DNA from: Chitinimonas sp036961565
GTDB lineage: Bacteria > Pseudomonadota > Gammaproteobacteria > Burkholderiales > Chitinimonadaceae
Direction: 5' to 3'
NCBI RefSeq assembly: GCF_036961565.1
Contig: NZ_JBAMDD010000007.1
Span: 124,001-188,000 of the forward strand
Length of the DNA stretch: 64,000 nt
Numbering within the stretch: the stretch's first letter is position 1; the number at the start of each line of letters is the position of its first letter. The translations under genes and the position numbers were made by a program. The notes below the pieces were generated by a model, which saw only the letters and a list, made by a program, of their open reading frames with translations, ran no database searches and was not told the origin of the DNA. Shown piece after piece: positions 8,424-16,237 of the stretch.

Positions 8424-9629
8424 ATGCCGTTAACTGATCTGACCATCCGCCAAGCCAAACCCCTCGAAAAGCCCTATCACCTCGCTGATGGTGACGCGCT
8501 GTACCTTGAAGTCACCCCTGCAGGTGGCAAGCGCTGGCTGTACCGCTGCCGCTTCGACGGCAAGGTGGTAAAGCTCGCCCTGGGACGTTACCCGGCCGTA
8601 TCCCTCTCTGCGGCCCGCGAGAAGGCGCTTGAGGCCCGTAAGCAGTTGGATCAAGGGATCAACCCTAGCCAAGCGAAGAAAGTCGCCAAGATCGCCAAGC
8701 AGATGGAAGCGACCAACTCGTTTGAGATATTGGCTAGGGAATGGCACACCAAAGAGCTGGCCCGCTGGACGCCTGGCCACGCCACCCGAATTCTCGACTC
8801 GCTAGAGGCTGATGTATTCCCTCGCCTGGGGCCTTTGCCCATTACCGAGATTACGGCGCCGATGATTCTGGAAACGGTTCGCAAGATCGAGGCACGTGGC
8901 GCTGTTGAAACGGCAAGCCGTGTGTTACAGCGGATTGGCAAAGTGATGCGCTACGCGATCCTGACGGCACGCGCCACGCACAACCCCGCATCAGACCTTG
9001 TAGGGGCGCTGCACGCGGCCAAAGTGCAACACCGCCCTGCGTTGCCACGCGCTGAGCTGCCAGAGTTTTTCAGGCGGTTGGAAAGTGAGCAGCTCATGCC
9101 TGCCACCAAGATCGCCATGAAGCTGCTGATCCTGACTTTTGTCCGGCCAGGCGAGCTGCGCGGCGCTCGCTGGGAAGAGTTCGACCTTGATCGCGCAGAG
9201 TGGCGTATCCCAGCGGAGCGGATGAAGATGCGCAGTCCGCATCTAGTTCCACTGTCGCGTCAGGCTATCGAGCTGGTGAAGGCAATAAAGCCGCTAGCTG
9301 GAAGCAGCCCTTTATTGTTTCACGCAACGACCGATATCAACCGGCCTATGTCCGAGAACACGCTTGGCTATGCTATGGGGCGCATGGGCTATCAGGGCAC
9401 GGCGACGCCTCATGGCTTCCGTGCCCTGGCCTCTACAGTGTTGAATGAAGAAGGCTTTGATCCCGACATAATCGAGCGCCAGCTTGCCCATGCGGAGCGA
9501 AACAAAGTACGAGCTGCCTACCACCGCGCTGAGTATGTGGAGGATCGCCGGAAGATGATGCAGTGGTGGGCGGATTTTCTGGATGCTCAATCTCACCAAG
9601 AGCCGCTAAAAAACAGAAGGGTTATGTAA
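8424..9629 (+). CDS. int: P4-type tyrosine integrase
   Basis: Site-specific recombinase of 401 residues. Residues 1-90 form the DUF4102/arm-binding domain (LADGDALYLEVTPAGGKRW, LGRYPAVSLSAAREKA), the middle is the SAM-like core-binding domain, and the C-terminal half carries the catalytic set: R241 in FVRPGELR, H330 and R333 in HGFR, H356 in LAHAE and Y366 in AAYHRAEY. It starts 180 bp after a tRNA-Leu and points away from it, as in other P4-like islands. All active residues are intact, so it may still be functional. Confidence 0.95.
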   Translation: MPLTDLTIRQAKPLEKPYHLADGDALYLEVTPAGGKRWLYRCRFDGKVVKLALGRYPAVSLSAAREKALEARKQLDQGINPSQAKKVAKIAKQMEATNSFEILAREWHTKELARWTPGHATRILDSLEADVFPRLGPLPITEITAPMILETVRKIEARGAVETASRVLQRIGKVMRYAILTARATHNPASDLVGALHAAKVQHRPALPRAELPEFFRRLESEQLMPATKIAMKLLILTFVRPGELRGARWEEFDLDRAEWRIPAERMKMRSPHLVPLSRQAIELVKAIKPLAGSSPLLFHATTDINRPMSENTLGYAMGRMGYQGTATPHGFRALASTVLNEEGFDPDIIERQLAHAERNKVRAAYHRAEYVEDRRKMMQWWADFLDAQSHQEPLKNRRVM

Positions 9630-9931
9630 GCTCCTCTAAGTTCCATGCATTGACGATGCCTATTCACGCCCCTGACACACACCAGAACTGTGATCAAGGC
9701 TCGACGGTGGGAGTAAAACGAAGATAGGACGGAAAAGTCTTTGGGCGGATTGACATCATCAACTCACGCCAAGTAATTGGCCAAAAAAAGCAGCCAAATT
9801 ACCCCTGGACGGACCAGTCCATCCTATGGAAGTAGTGCTTCAGGGGATTAATCCAACTAATTTACTGCACATCAGGCTTGGCTCTGCAGGCTATAAAAAA
9901 TGCCGCCCCTTTCATGGAACTCTCACAGACT
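9630..9931. other. Intergenic region between int and the TIR gene
   Basis: The 302 bp between two convergent genes include short GC-poor stretches. I see no gene or strong terminator hairpin. Confidence 0.4.
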
Positions 9932-12487
9932 CTAAATTTTAGCTTGGTTCAGTATGCTGACCAACGAGTTGGACAGCTTGCTATTTGAGTGCTTAGAGGC
10001 AACAAGTATTTCCGACGCCAAGTTTTTTGCAACCCGCCTAGGCAGATAAGGGAGACACCTTGAAAAACATTCCGCCCCATCTACTATAGAGCACGCTGAA
10101 CTTACCTCAACCAGCTCCTTGCAGATAATTGGCAATGTAGATTGCCTTTGCCCTGTTTGCATTGCCTTAGTTTTCAAATATAAATCCTCCAAAATTTTCT
10201 GGGCATTTACGAAGCGCTTGCTCTTAGCTTCTATTCTGGCACGCAGCATGTTTACAATGAATGTCTGACTATTTGCATAAGGCTGAATAGCAAGGAAATT
10301 CTTCACCTCCTCTGTCTGATTGAGAGCAAGCAAGTGATCGCATTTTAATACACCCCAATACATCTTATTGCTTGAGTTATCAAACGAGTGCATTTTATCT
10401 AAAAGGGCTTCGATCTCGGAGGATCTTTTGGCTACGTCTGCCGGGCCGGCACAAAGTTCTACCCTTACAGCCATTTCAATAACGTATGGGTTTGAACCGG
10501 CACGAGCAAGTGCTTCTCCTATATACCTACGAGAAGCTGTCACATCCCCAATGTTTAGTGCCACAGATGCCAGCTCTCTTAACACATGAATATCCGACTT
10601 TCCCTTTGCATTGTAAGCCGACGATAAATAACTGAAAGCCTCATCCAGCTTTCCGTCTAGACGTTTTTTAAATCCATTCAAGAAATTTTCTATTCGCACA
10701 GCCTTCGTGGATTCAGAAATCTCCTTGAATTTTTCACCAATAGTTTTGAACTCATCATTTTTAGCCAAGCGAGCGGCAGCCATGCCCATGTAGCGAAGTG
10801 TCTCTACAAGCCCATCCTGCGAAAGTGCGGCACGAGCCTCATAGGCGCGTTTGCATAAAGACAAAGTGTCCTCGTATTTCTCGCTATCATACATTGATCT
10901 GGCAACCTGAAGGCATTGAGATGGCAATATAATACTTTCAAAAACCGGTCCGACATTTTGCCCGCGACGCAGTATACTTAGGCAGTATTCATTTAGCACC
11001 GCCACGGATGTAACTTCATCAAGCGCAAGAGAATTGGCGAAGTGACCTTGATGTTCAAAAAGCTTCTTTAGGTTATTTTCGATCTCGCTATCTCGACCTA
11101 TTGCACGCGCACCTCTAACTAAATAATTTGGCATTCTTAAACAAACCTCATCTTCAATAATAAATCCAAAAGATGCGCACTCAGAGATGGCCTCATTCAC
11201 TTGCTCATGTGATGCCAGCCCTGCATTGACGATATATTGACTTAGGTCCGATCGGACTATATAACCTGCATTTGCCACGAAAGATAGAAGAGTAGAGTTT
11301 AATTTCGATGCTGCTAGCGACTGAAGAAACTGACGAGATAAACTCTCAAGGTTTTTTAATAGATGCGGGCGAATCTTTGCTGTGCTGCCAGATCCTTGAG
11401 CAACTAATAGTTTAGCACCCAGCTCAAGTTGCTTTGGACTGCCCATACAAGCTTCGAAAACCGTCTCTTTAAGAGACTCATTGTATGGCTTGGAAAGTGA
11501 CTTAAGCCACCAACTGAAAAGAATTTTTGAATTATCCTTATCCAGAGGCGGCAACTCTTGGGTTATCAGCCTCCCCACTAATGCCAATGGAACATTGAGC
11601 GGCCGTCGAAATGTTGCAATGGCAAATCGCGGATAGCTTTTGCCGGCGAGTAGCGACATCAAATCCGCTAACCAGTCAGGAATTTGCCCATCTTCTGTCA
11701 GCAAGGAATAATCATCCTCAAGCAAGACAACCTGCCCGCCGGATGAGCAATCCTCTATTGTTTTTGCTAATAGCGACAGCCTGCTGGTATAGTCGCAGGA
11801 GTCGAAATTATGAAAAATGCTTGAAAATTCGGAAGGTGTCGCAATGGTAGTAAGACCAACAAGGTCACGATACAATTCCTTTTCCGTTACAAAACTCGAT
11901 GTTGCAATAAGTAGTTTTCGGTGAGAAACAAACGGATACTGACGGCTGTATAGTTCATTTATCAAGTCTTTTCGACCTGATCCATCGGGTCCATGCACAA
12001 GAATTGCGCCTGGCATCTCCTTGGTTTCGACTAACAACATACCTTCGAGTAACTTTAGTTCATCAGGCCTATAAAAGGGTGGCTTCTTGCTACAATTAAG
12101 TTCCTTGTCAATCTCACTCTGAATACGACAAAGAATATGGCGATAAGTTGGCGGCTCCCTCATGACATATTTTTTTAGCCAATCAGGCAAGTCCTGAACT
12201 TTTGCGCCATCCAATAAAAACACCATAGCTCGGCGTATGCCATTTTTCATCCAGCTTTCAAATGCTCGCTCTAGTTCTCCTTGGACCCACATCGAATTTA
12301 TGGCTGCAGGCGAGGCAAATAGTATGAAATGGGTCGACTCCAGCATGGCCACATATATTTCAGACGGGATTGAGCCGGTTGGGTCAAAAGTGGCCTCATC
12401 GTAATTACATAGGGAGGCGCCCAATTCCTCATAGATTTTTCGAACTATTGATTTGTCCGTGGATGAGTGCGATAGAAATATTTTCAT
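9932..12487 (-). CDS. TIR domain - STAND-like NTPase - TPR-like protein (candidate defence NLR)
   Basis: An 851-residue multidomain protein. Residues 1-125 are a TIR domain: MKIFLSHSSTDKSIVRKIYEEL is the first strand and helix, FILFASPAAINSMWVQGELERAF carries the Wxx(x)E motif whose glutamate (E71) aligns with the NADase catalytic residue of SARM1-type TIRs. Residues about 140-420 look like a STAND/AAA NTPase with a degenerate P-loop (GPDGSGRKD, no GK[S/T]) and a Walker-B-like VVLLEDD, followed by a winged-helix-like region. Residues about 540-850 are helical repeats of TPR type (YEDTLSLCKRAYEARAAL, GKLDEAFSYLSSAYNAKG, GDVTASRRYIGEALARAG). The gene is much more AT-rich than its surroundings and sits beside the satellite integrase. 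I infer an abortive-infection NAD-cleaving sensor. No published family name could be assigned from sequence alone. Confidence 0.85.
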   Translation of the reverse strand: MKIFLSHSSTDKSIVRKIYEELGASLCNYDEATFDPTGSIPSEIYVAMLESTHFILFASPAAINSMWVQGELERAFESWMKNGIRRAMVFLLDGAKVQDLPDWLKKYVMREPPTYRHILCRIQSEIDKELNCSKKPPFYRPDELKLLEGMLLVETKEMPGAILVHGPDGSGRKDLINELYSRQYPFVSHRKLLIATSSFVTEKELYRDLVGLTTIATPSEFSSIFHNFDSCDYTSRLSLLAKTIEDCSSGGQVVLLEDDYSLLTEDGQIPDWLADLMSLLAGKSYPRFAIATFRRPLNVPLALVGRLITQELPPLDKDNSKILFSWWLKSLSKPYNESLKETVFEACMGSPKQLELGAKLLVAQGSGSTAKIRPHLLKNLESLSRQFLQSLAASKLNSTLLSFVANAGYIVRSDLSQYIVNAGLASHEQVNEAISECASFGFIIEDEVCLRMPNYLVRGARAIGRDSEIENNLKKLFEHQGHFANSLALDEVTSVAVLNEYCLSILRRGQNVGPVFESIILPSQCLQVARSMYDSEKYEDTLSLCKRAYEARAALSQDGLVETLRYMGMAAARLAKNDEFKTIGEKFKEISESTKAVRIENFLNGFKKRLDGKLDEAFSYLSSAYNAKGKSDIHVLRELASVALNIGDVTASRRYIGEALARAGSNPYVIEMAVRVELCAGPADVAKRSSEIEALLDKMHSFDNSSNKMYWGVLKCDHLLALNQTEEVKNFLAIQPYANSQTFIVNMLRARIEAKSKRFVNAQKILEDLYLKTKAMQTGQRQSTLPIICKELVEVSSACSIVDGAECFSRCLPYLPRRVAKNLASEILVASKHSNSKLSNSLVSILNQAKI

Positions 12488-12709
12488 GAATTTCTCTTTA
12501 TGTGCTTGAGTTTTCTGGTGAAGTGAGCAATTTGAGCTCGATTGGCTGATGGGTTCTAATGGGTAAAATTCAGGTAAAAATGTTAGTTCGGCAGTTTATT
12601 ATTGACCACCAGAAACGATTTGTATTTACTTATAGGTTCGGGAGTGTATTTCAGCATAAATTGCTGGAGCGCCGGCTCCATATATAAGTGCCGCATCCCG
12701 GATGAACAC

Positions 12710-12898
12710 CTAAGTACGTAAGCGCGCGCTTGTGTCCCCGCCACACCTGCCCGCTTCATAGGGCGCTTCCCATGCACCCTGCAAGCAACCGTAGAACCGC
12801 GCCAGCACTGGGGCGCGATAGGGGTGTGGGTGCGCCAGGAATCTTGCGTTTTCATGCGCCATAGACATGCAGTCTGCAACGTTCTTCCTCCTGCCCAT
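12710..12898 (-). CDS. Possible small hypothetical protein
   Basis: The 62-residue frame starts MGRRKNVADCMSMAHENARF and includes APVLARFYGCLQGAWEAPYEAG, which looks protein-like in composition. There is no clear ribosome site, and a competing frame covers the same stretch. I cannot assign a function; it could be spurious. Confidence 0.3.
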   Translation of the reverse strand: MGRRKNVADCMSMAHENARFLAHPHPYRAPVLARFYGCLQGAWEAPYEAGRCGGDTSARLRT

Positions 12899-13162
12899 CC
12901 TAGCTGATGCGCCTTGTCGTTTTAATCGGTGCGCAAAGCACCGTCTCTAACCATCTAAGTCCATCCCAGGCCGTCTAGCAAGCCGCTCTATTAGTTCGCT
13001 GCCGAACTGTGTCGCGTGGGCGACCGCCTGGCTTGCGTGTCAGCCTGCGTACTCCGCTGCTTGCGGCCCGCCGCACCGCAGGCCCAGCACCGCCCCAAAC
13101 CCGCCCCTTTCCGGTTTCTGCAAGCCCCGTCTAGACGATTTCAGCCCCTAAAAGTCCGTAGT

Positions 13163-13187
13163 CGTTGTGTGGCGCGCCCACACAACG
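13163..13187. repeat. 10-bp inverted repeat upstream of the AlpA-like gene
   Basis: CGTTGTGTGG and CCACACAACG flank a 5-base GC-only centre. It lies about 110 bp upstream of the regulator start in the part of a P4-like island where phage-type control signals are usually found. It could be an operator or an RNA hairpin. Confidence 0.55.
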
Positions 13188-13295
13188 GTAACGAGGTGCG
13201 GCCGTTTCAGCCTGTCCCGATACTGGCGGCATGCGTTCAAACACGCTTACCGACATCCACCGGGATGCACTGAAACCCATTGCTTAGGAGCCTCG

Positions 13296-13556
13296 ATGTT
13301 CAACACCCAGACCGCCAACCCCGCCCGACCCGGCAGCCCAGCCGGCAACGTCGCCACCGCCAGCCAGATGCCGGAGCGCTTTATCCGGCTGCCGGAAGTC
13401 ATCACCCGTACCGGGCTGTCCCGTTCCAGCATCTACGCCGCCATCCAGCGCGGCGCCTTCCCCGCCTCCGTCTCGCTGGGCGGCAAAAGCGTGGCCTGGC
13501 TGGAATCCGAGATCACCGCCTGGCAAGGCGCCCGTATCGCCACCCGTACCCACTAA
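13296..13556 (+). CDS. AlpA-family excisionase/transcriptional regulator
   Basis: The 86-residue product starts at the ATG 13296, preceded by AGGAG with 5-base spacing; a longer frame to 13167 has no homology. The C-terminal half is the AlpA/MerR-like helix-turn-helix: RFIRLPEVITRTGLSRSSIY, GAFPASVSLGGKSVAWLESEI, with the typical final W. AlpA-type proteins act as excisionases or activators of the integrase in P4-like elements. It heads a run of co-directional small genes extending to the primase. Confidence 0.85.
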   Translation: MFNTQTANPARPGSPAGNVATASQMPERFIRLPEVITRTGLSRSSIYAAIQRGAFPASVSLGGKSVAWLESEITAWQGARIATRTH

Positions 13557-13567
13557 GAGAGAACCCC

Positions 13568-14296
13568 ATGCTGATTACCCAAGCCAACAAGATCGCCGAG
13601 CTGGAAGCCATGGCCAGCCAGGTTGCACGTTGCCGCAGTGACTTTGAAGCCAAGCGCGATGCGGTGATCGCTCTGCGTGCGGAAATCGCCACCCAGCGCA
13701 AAGCCGCCGAAGCCGCAGAAACAGAAGCCTTCAACATGCGGCAGGGGGCAAAGGGACTGCTGCGGCAGCTGGCCGGCCAGGTCAGCAAACCGTTTCGGGA
13801 CTTCAAGTCCAAGGAGCGGGCCGCCTACACGCTGGCCGAAGACTTCCGCGAGCTGGTCGCCGAGCTGGAAAACAACCTGTCAGAACAGGAAGACGACGCT
13901 TCGGAGCTGCTGGATAGATGGCGTAACGCGTCCAACGCACTACGAGGTGCCTATGCCGACGCCCTGATTGCTGAAGGTTTGGCCGCTTTGCCGGACGCGC
14001 TGATCGCTGGGCTACGCCTGAAGGCTGCCTACCATGGTAGTGAATCTCGCTGGGCGACTTGGCGGCAGTTCTCCTTCGCTACGTCCGATGAATTCGCCCT
14101 GGCGCAACTCCACGGGAAGCTACCTTCGGCCCTGAACCGTGAGATTTCGGTGCCCGATTCGGCTGTGCTGACTCAACTGCAAGCCTTGGACGCTGCGGGT
14201 ATTACCACGGGCAGTGTCGCTGCTCGCGTGAAGCGGCGAGAAGCCAGAGCCGCAGCACAAATGAACACACACCCGACCGCCAATGTGGGTGCCTAA
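13568..14296 (+). CDS. Hypothetical coiled-coil island protein
   Basis: The 242-residue product starts at the ATG 13568, just after the AlpA-like gene. Residues 1-70 and 95-130 are rich in Ala, Glu, Lys and Arg with heptad-like spacing (MASQVARCRSDFEAKRDAVI, FRELVAELENNLSEQED), predicting coiled coils. The C-terminal half is more globular (RWATWRQFSFATSDEFALAQ). I do not recognise the family. Confidence 0.7.
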   Translation: MLITQANKIAELEAMASQVARCRSDFEAKRDAVIALRAEIATQRKAAEAAETEAFNMRQGAKGLLRQLAGQVSKPFRDFKSKERAAYTLAEDFRELVAELENNLSEQEDDASELLDRWRNASNALRGAYADALIAEGLAALPDALIAGLRLKAAYHGSESRWATWRQFSFATSDEFALAQLHGKLPSALNREISVPDSAVLTQLQALDAAGITTGSVAARVKRREARAAAQMNTHPTANVGA

Positions 14297-14346
14297 GGCT
14301 TACCCCCCGCAAACCGCTAACAGACAACTAACAAAGGCATACCGCA

Positions 14347-14766
14347 ATGACCAAGCAATGGATAGGCGTAGAACTGGACGGCACCCTGGCCGAAGTAGAC
14401 AAACTGAGCGGCGACCATATAGGCGAAGCGCTGCCGCGCATGGTGAGCCTGGTCAAGGACTGGCTCGATGCAGGCAAGCCGGTCAAGATTCTGACCACCC
14501 GCAATGTGACCGGTAGCAGCCTGCTACGGATTAAGTCCTGGCTGAGCGATAACGGCCTGGGCGGCCTGGATGTGGTGGCACTGGATGCCGATATGGGCAC
14601 GCTGTGGAGCGCCCGCGCTGTCCGGGTGGAGCACAACACCGGCAAACCCTGCCGCGCGTGTGCAGATGCCCCTGTTCAGCGCCATAGCACCCATGTGATG
14701 GGTGGCGGCTTCCTGGCGCCAAGGCTGGGCTATACGGATCAGCGTTTCCATCTGACGGACTGTTAA
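14347..14766 (+). CDS. HAD-like phosphatase family protein with altered nucleophile motif
   Basis: The 139-residue protein opens WIGVELDGTLAEVD, the HAD motif I position, followed by ALPRMVSLVKDWLDAGKPVKILTTRNV (motif II threonine) and a LDVVALDADMG stretch. Small phage and island proteins of this type normally read DLDGTL. Here the first, nucleophilic Asp is replaced by Glu (E9) while the second Asp (D11) is kept, so classical phosphatase activity is doubtful. The C-terminal third holds a CRAC pair and ends in a tail unlike the usual HAD. It is part of the island's co-directional cluster; the role is unknown. Confidence 0.75.
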   Translation: MTKQWIGVELDGTLAEVDKLSGDHIGEALPRMVSLVKDWLDAGKPVKILTTRNVTGSSLLRIKSWLSDNGLGGLDVVALDADMGTLWSARAVRVEHNTGKPCRACADAPVQRHSTHVMGGGFLAPRLGYTDQRFHLTDC

Positions 14767-14770
14767 GGCC

Positions 14771-14807
14771 TTGAATGGTAGGCGGTATCTCGCCGCTTAC
14801 CGTTCAA
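14771..14807 (+). terminator. Hairpin after the HAD-like gene
   Basis: TTGAATGGTAGGCGG and CCGCTTACCGTTCAA pair over 15 bp with two G-U wobbles around a 7-base loop. Only a short, weak T-run follows (AAATC), so it may end transcription inefficiently. Confidence 0.5.
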
Positions 14808-15132
14808 ATCTGTCCCTAGAGGTACAAGCTCGTCCTGATTCGCGCATTTCAGTCAAGAAATTTATTTGCAAAATTTTGCCCGTCAAACAAAGCAAAGTAA
14901 GGCAATTAAAAGCAAGATACGGCAACATCAGATAATTCTTATATTCGATGGCATTAGGGTCAAGCTATTGATATGTATGCAATTTATCGGAATTTGGTAG
15001 CGACTGAAAAGACAGCGAAGACAGGCTGAATCGGCATTTGGCAAACACTTGCAGACCCGGCACAATGAAAAAACTCTCTCCTCCCCCACTGCGTTTGGCT
15101 TTCTTTTTGTTGCTGATAAAAGGAGCAAACGC
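14808..15132. other. AT-rich gap upstream of the Ogr/Delta-like gene
   Basis: About 325 bp of unusually AT-rich sequence contains several TATAAT-like hexamers and no convincing gene. It probably contains the promoter of the zinc-finger gene and following small genes. Confidence 0.4.
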
Positions 15133-15351
15133 ATGAGCATCCGCTGTCCCCATTGCGGCAAGACCGCCCACACCCGCACCAGCAAGCAGGTCTCCCGTCT
15201 GAGCCGTGAAGTCTATTTCCAATGCTCCAACCTGGAATGCGGCCATACGTTCGTCGGCGTCATGGAGATCGTGCGAACGCTCTCACCCAGCGCCATGCCT
15301 AACCCCGAGGTACGCCTGGCCCAGACGCAACGGCAGGCGCAAGCGTACTGA
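15133..15351 (+). CDS. Ogr/Delta-like zinc-finger transcription activator
   Basis: The 72-residue product starts at 15133 after AAAAGGAGC. It has MSIRCPHCGKTAHTRTSKQV and YFQCSNLECGHTF, the CxxC ... CxxxxCGHTF pattern of the P2 Ogr/P4 Delta family, which activates late promoters of helper phage or satellite by contacting RNA polymerase. Its presence ties the element to a P2-like helper. The protein is short but complete for the family. Confidence 0.88.
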   Translation: MSIRCPHCGKTAHTRTSKQVSRLSREVYFQCSNLECGHTFVGVMEIVRTLSPSAMPNPEVRLAQTQRQAQAY

Positions 15352-15673
15352 GCGGGTGGGCGAGATGCACAATTACCCATCCTCGCAGCAGCGGTGCCGG
15401 CTTGACGCCTGCGGCCATCTGGACCACCATGTGCCCGTCGCAGTCAATCCTGCGACCGGGATTGGCGTCCCGAACCAAAAGGCGGACAGCCGCCACTTGC
15501 GGCTATTTTTACGTCCGTTGCACACCATTGGTGCGTCCATTTCTATGGTGGGCCATGGTGGGAGAGCGCTCGCGCTCGCCGGTTTCCTTTTGGCCGGTAC
15601 GCCAATCCTGCCATGTGCCTGCCACCCCCGATTGGCGTCGGGAGGCGGGTTAACGACCCAAAAGGAATGCACC
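15352..15673 (+). promoter_or_regulatory. Structured leader upstream of the small satellite genes
   Basis: This stretch carries three copies of ATTGGCGT in mixed orientation (15461, inverted at 15599-15608 as ACGCCAATCC, and 15631) plus local hairpins such as GCGCTCGCGCTCGC. It stays open in more than one frame, and one frame (15206-15853) runs through it into the next gene. P4-like satellites often have an ash/Icd-like structured region at this place; that comparison is from memory and is inference. Confidence 0.4.
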
Positions 15674-15853
15674 ATGCCTATGCTCATCCTGCGCGCCCTC
15701 CGCGCCCTTTTCCCCACCCGTGCCGTACCGGTTTCGACCCTGCCCACCCAGGCCCAGGCCTATGCGCTGGCTGCTCTGCTGGTGGCCCATGGCCGCAATG
15801 CCGTGATCGCCCCAGCCGCCCAAGGGTTTACCGTGTCCGAGGTGGCGGCATGA
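15674..15853 (+). CDS. Small hypothetical protein
   Basis: The 59-residue frame starts MPMLILRALRALFPTRAV after an AAAGGAATG site and contains the A/L-rich helix STLPTQAQAYALAALLVAHG, followed by RNAVIAPAAQGFTVSEV. Its stop overlaps the next start (ATGA), which argues for real translational coupling. Function unknown. Confidence 0.6.
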   Translation: MPMLILRALRALFPTRAVPVSTLPTQAQAYALAALLVAHGRNAVIAPAAQGFTVSEVAA

Positions 15854-16221
15854 GCGCCCGCGAGCCCTACCGTTACCCAAGCCAAGGCAGCCGTTACGAC
15901 CAAGCCAGCCGCAGTGGGCCGGCCTGTCTGCCTTTCCGCGATCTGCGGCGGGTACAGGCGCAATTAAGCCACCCAGGCCGCAGCAATCGGCAGGCGCTGG
16001 CCGAATCGGCCGCCTTGTTGGGCCAGGCACTGACCGCCCTGGATACGGTGCCCAGCGCCTGTGATGCCCTGCAGGAAGTCTGCGCGGGCTTCCATCTGCT
16101 GCTGCATACCTTGGCCCGCATGGATGCCGACCCGATTCCCTGTTCCAGCCTGTACTGTCTGCTGGAGCCCATGCAATACAAACTCGATGCGGCAGTAGAT
16201 CGCCTGACCGACATCCTCTAA
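15850..16221 (+). CDS. Hypothetical satellite protein (DUF1484-like, tentative)
   Basis: The 123-residue product is coupled to the preceding gene by ATGA and ends 16 bases before the primase. The second half is helical with spaced cysteines (SACDALQEVCAGFHLLLHTL, DPIPCSSLYCLLEPMQYKL). The pattern resembles small DUF1484 proteins I remember from Ralstonia-type phages and islands, but I cannot verify this. Function unknown. Confidence 0.65.
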   Translation: MSAREPYRYPSQGSRYDQASRSGPACLPFRDLRRVQAQLSHPGRSNRQALAESAALLGQALTALDTVPSACDALQEVCAGFHLLLHTLARMDADPIPCSSLYCLLEPMQYKLDAAVDRLTDIL

Positions 16222-16237
16222 CCGCCAGGACACCCCC

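Larger units (their letters stand above)
12488..13295. other. Long region between the TIR gene and the AlpA-like gene
   Basis: The left part is AT-rich like the TIR gene; the right part returns to high GC. It contains a possible small minus-strand gene (12710-12898), a near-perfect palindrome (13163-13187), and presumably the divergent promoters of the TIR gene and the regulator. Confidence 0.4.

Noticed and set aside
15206..15853. Single 215-codon ORF covering the Ogr-like gene end, leader and next gene
   Set aside because: The 15674 start has its own ribosome site and is coupled to the next gene; I kept the long frame only as a hint for overlapping control.
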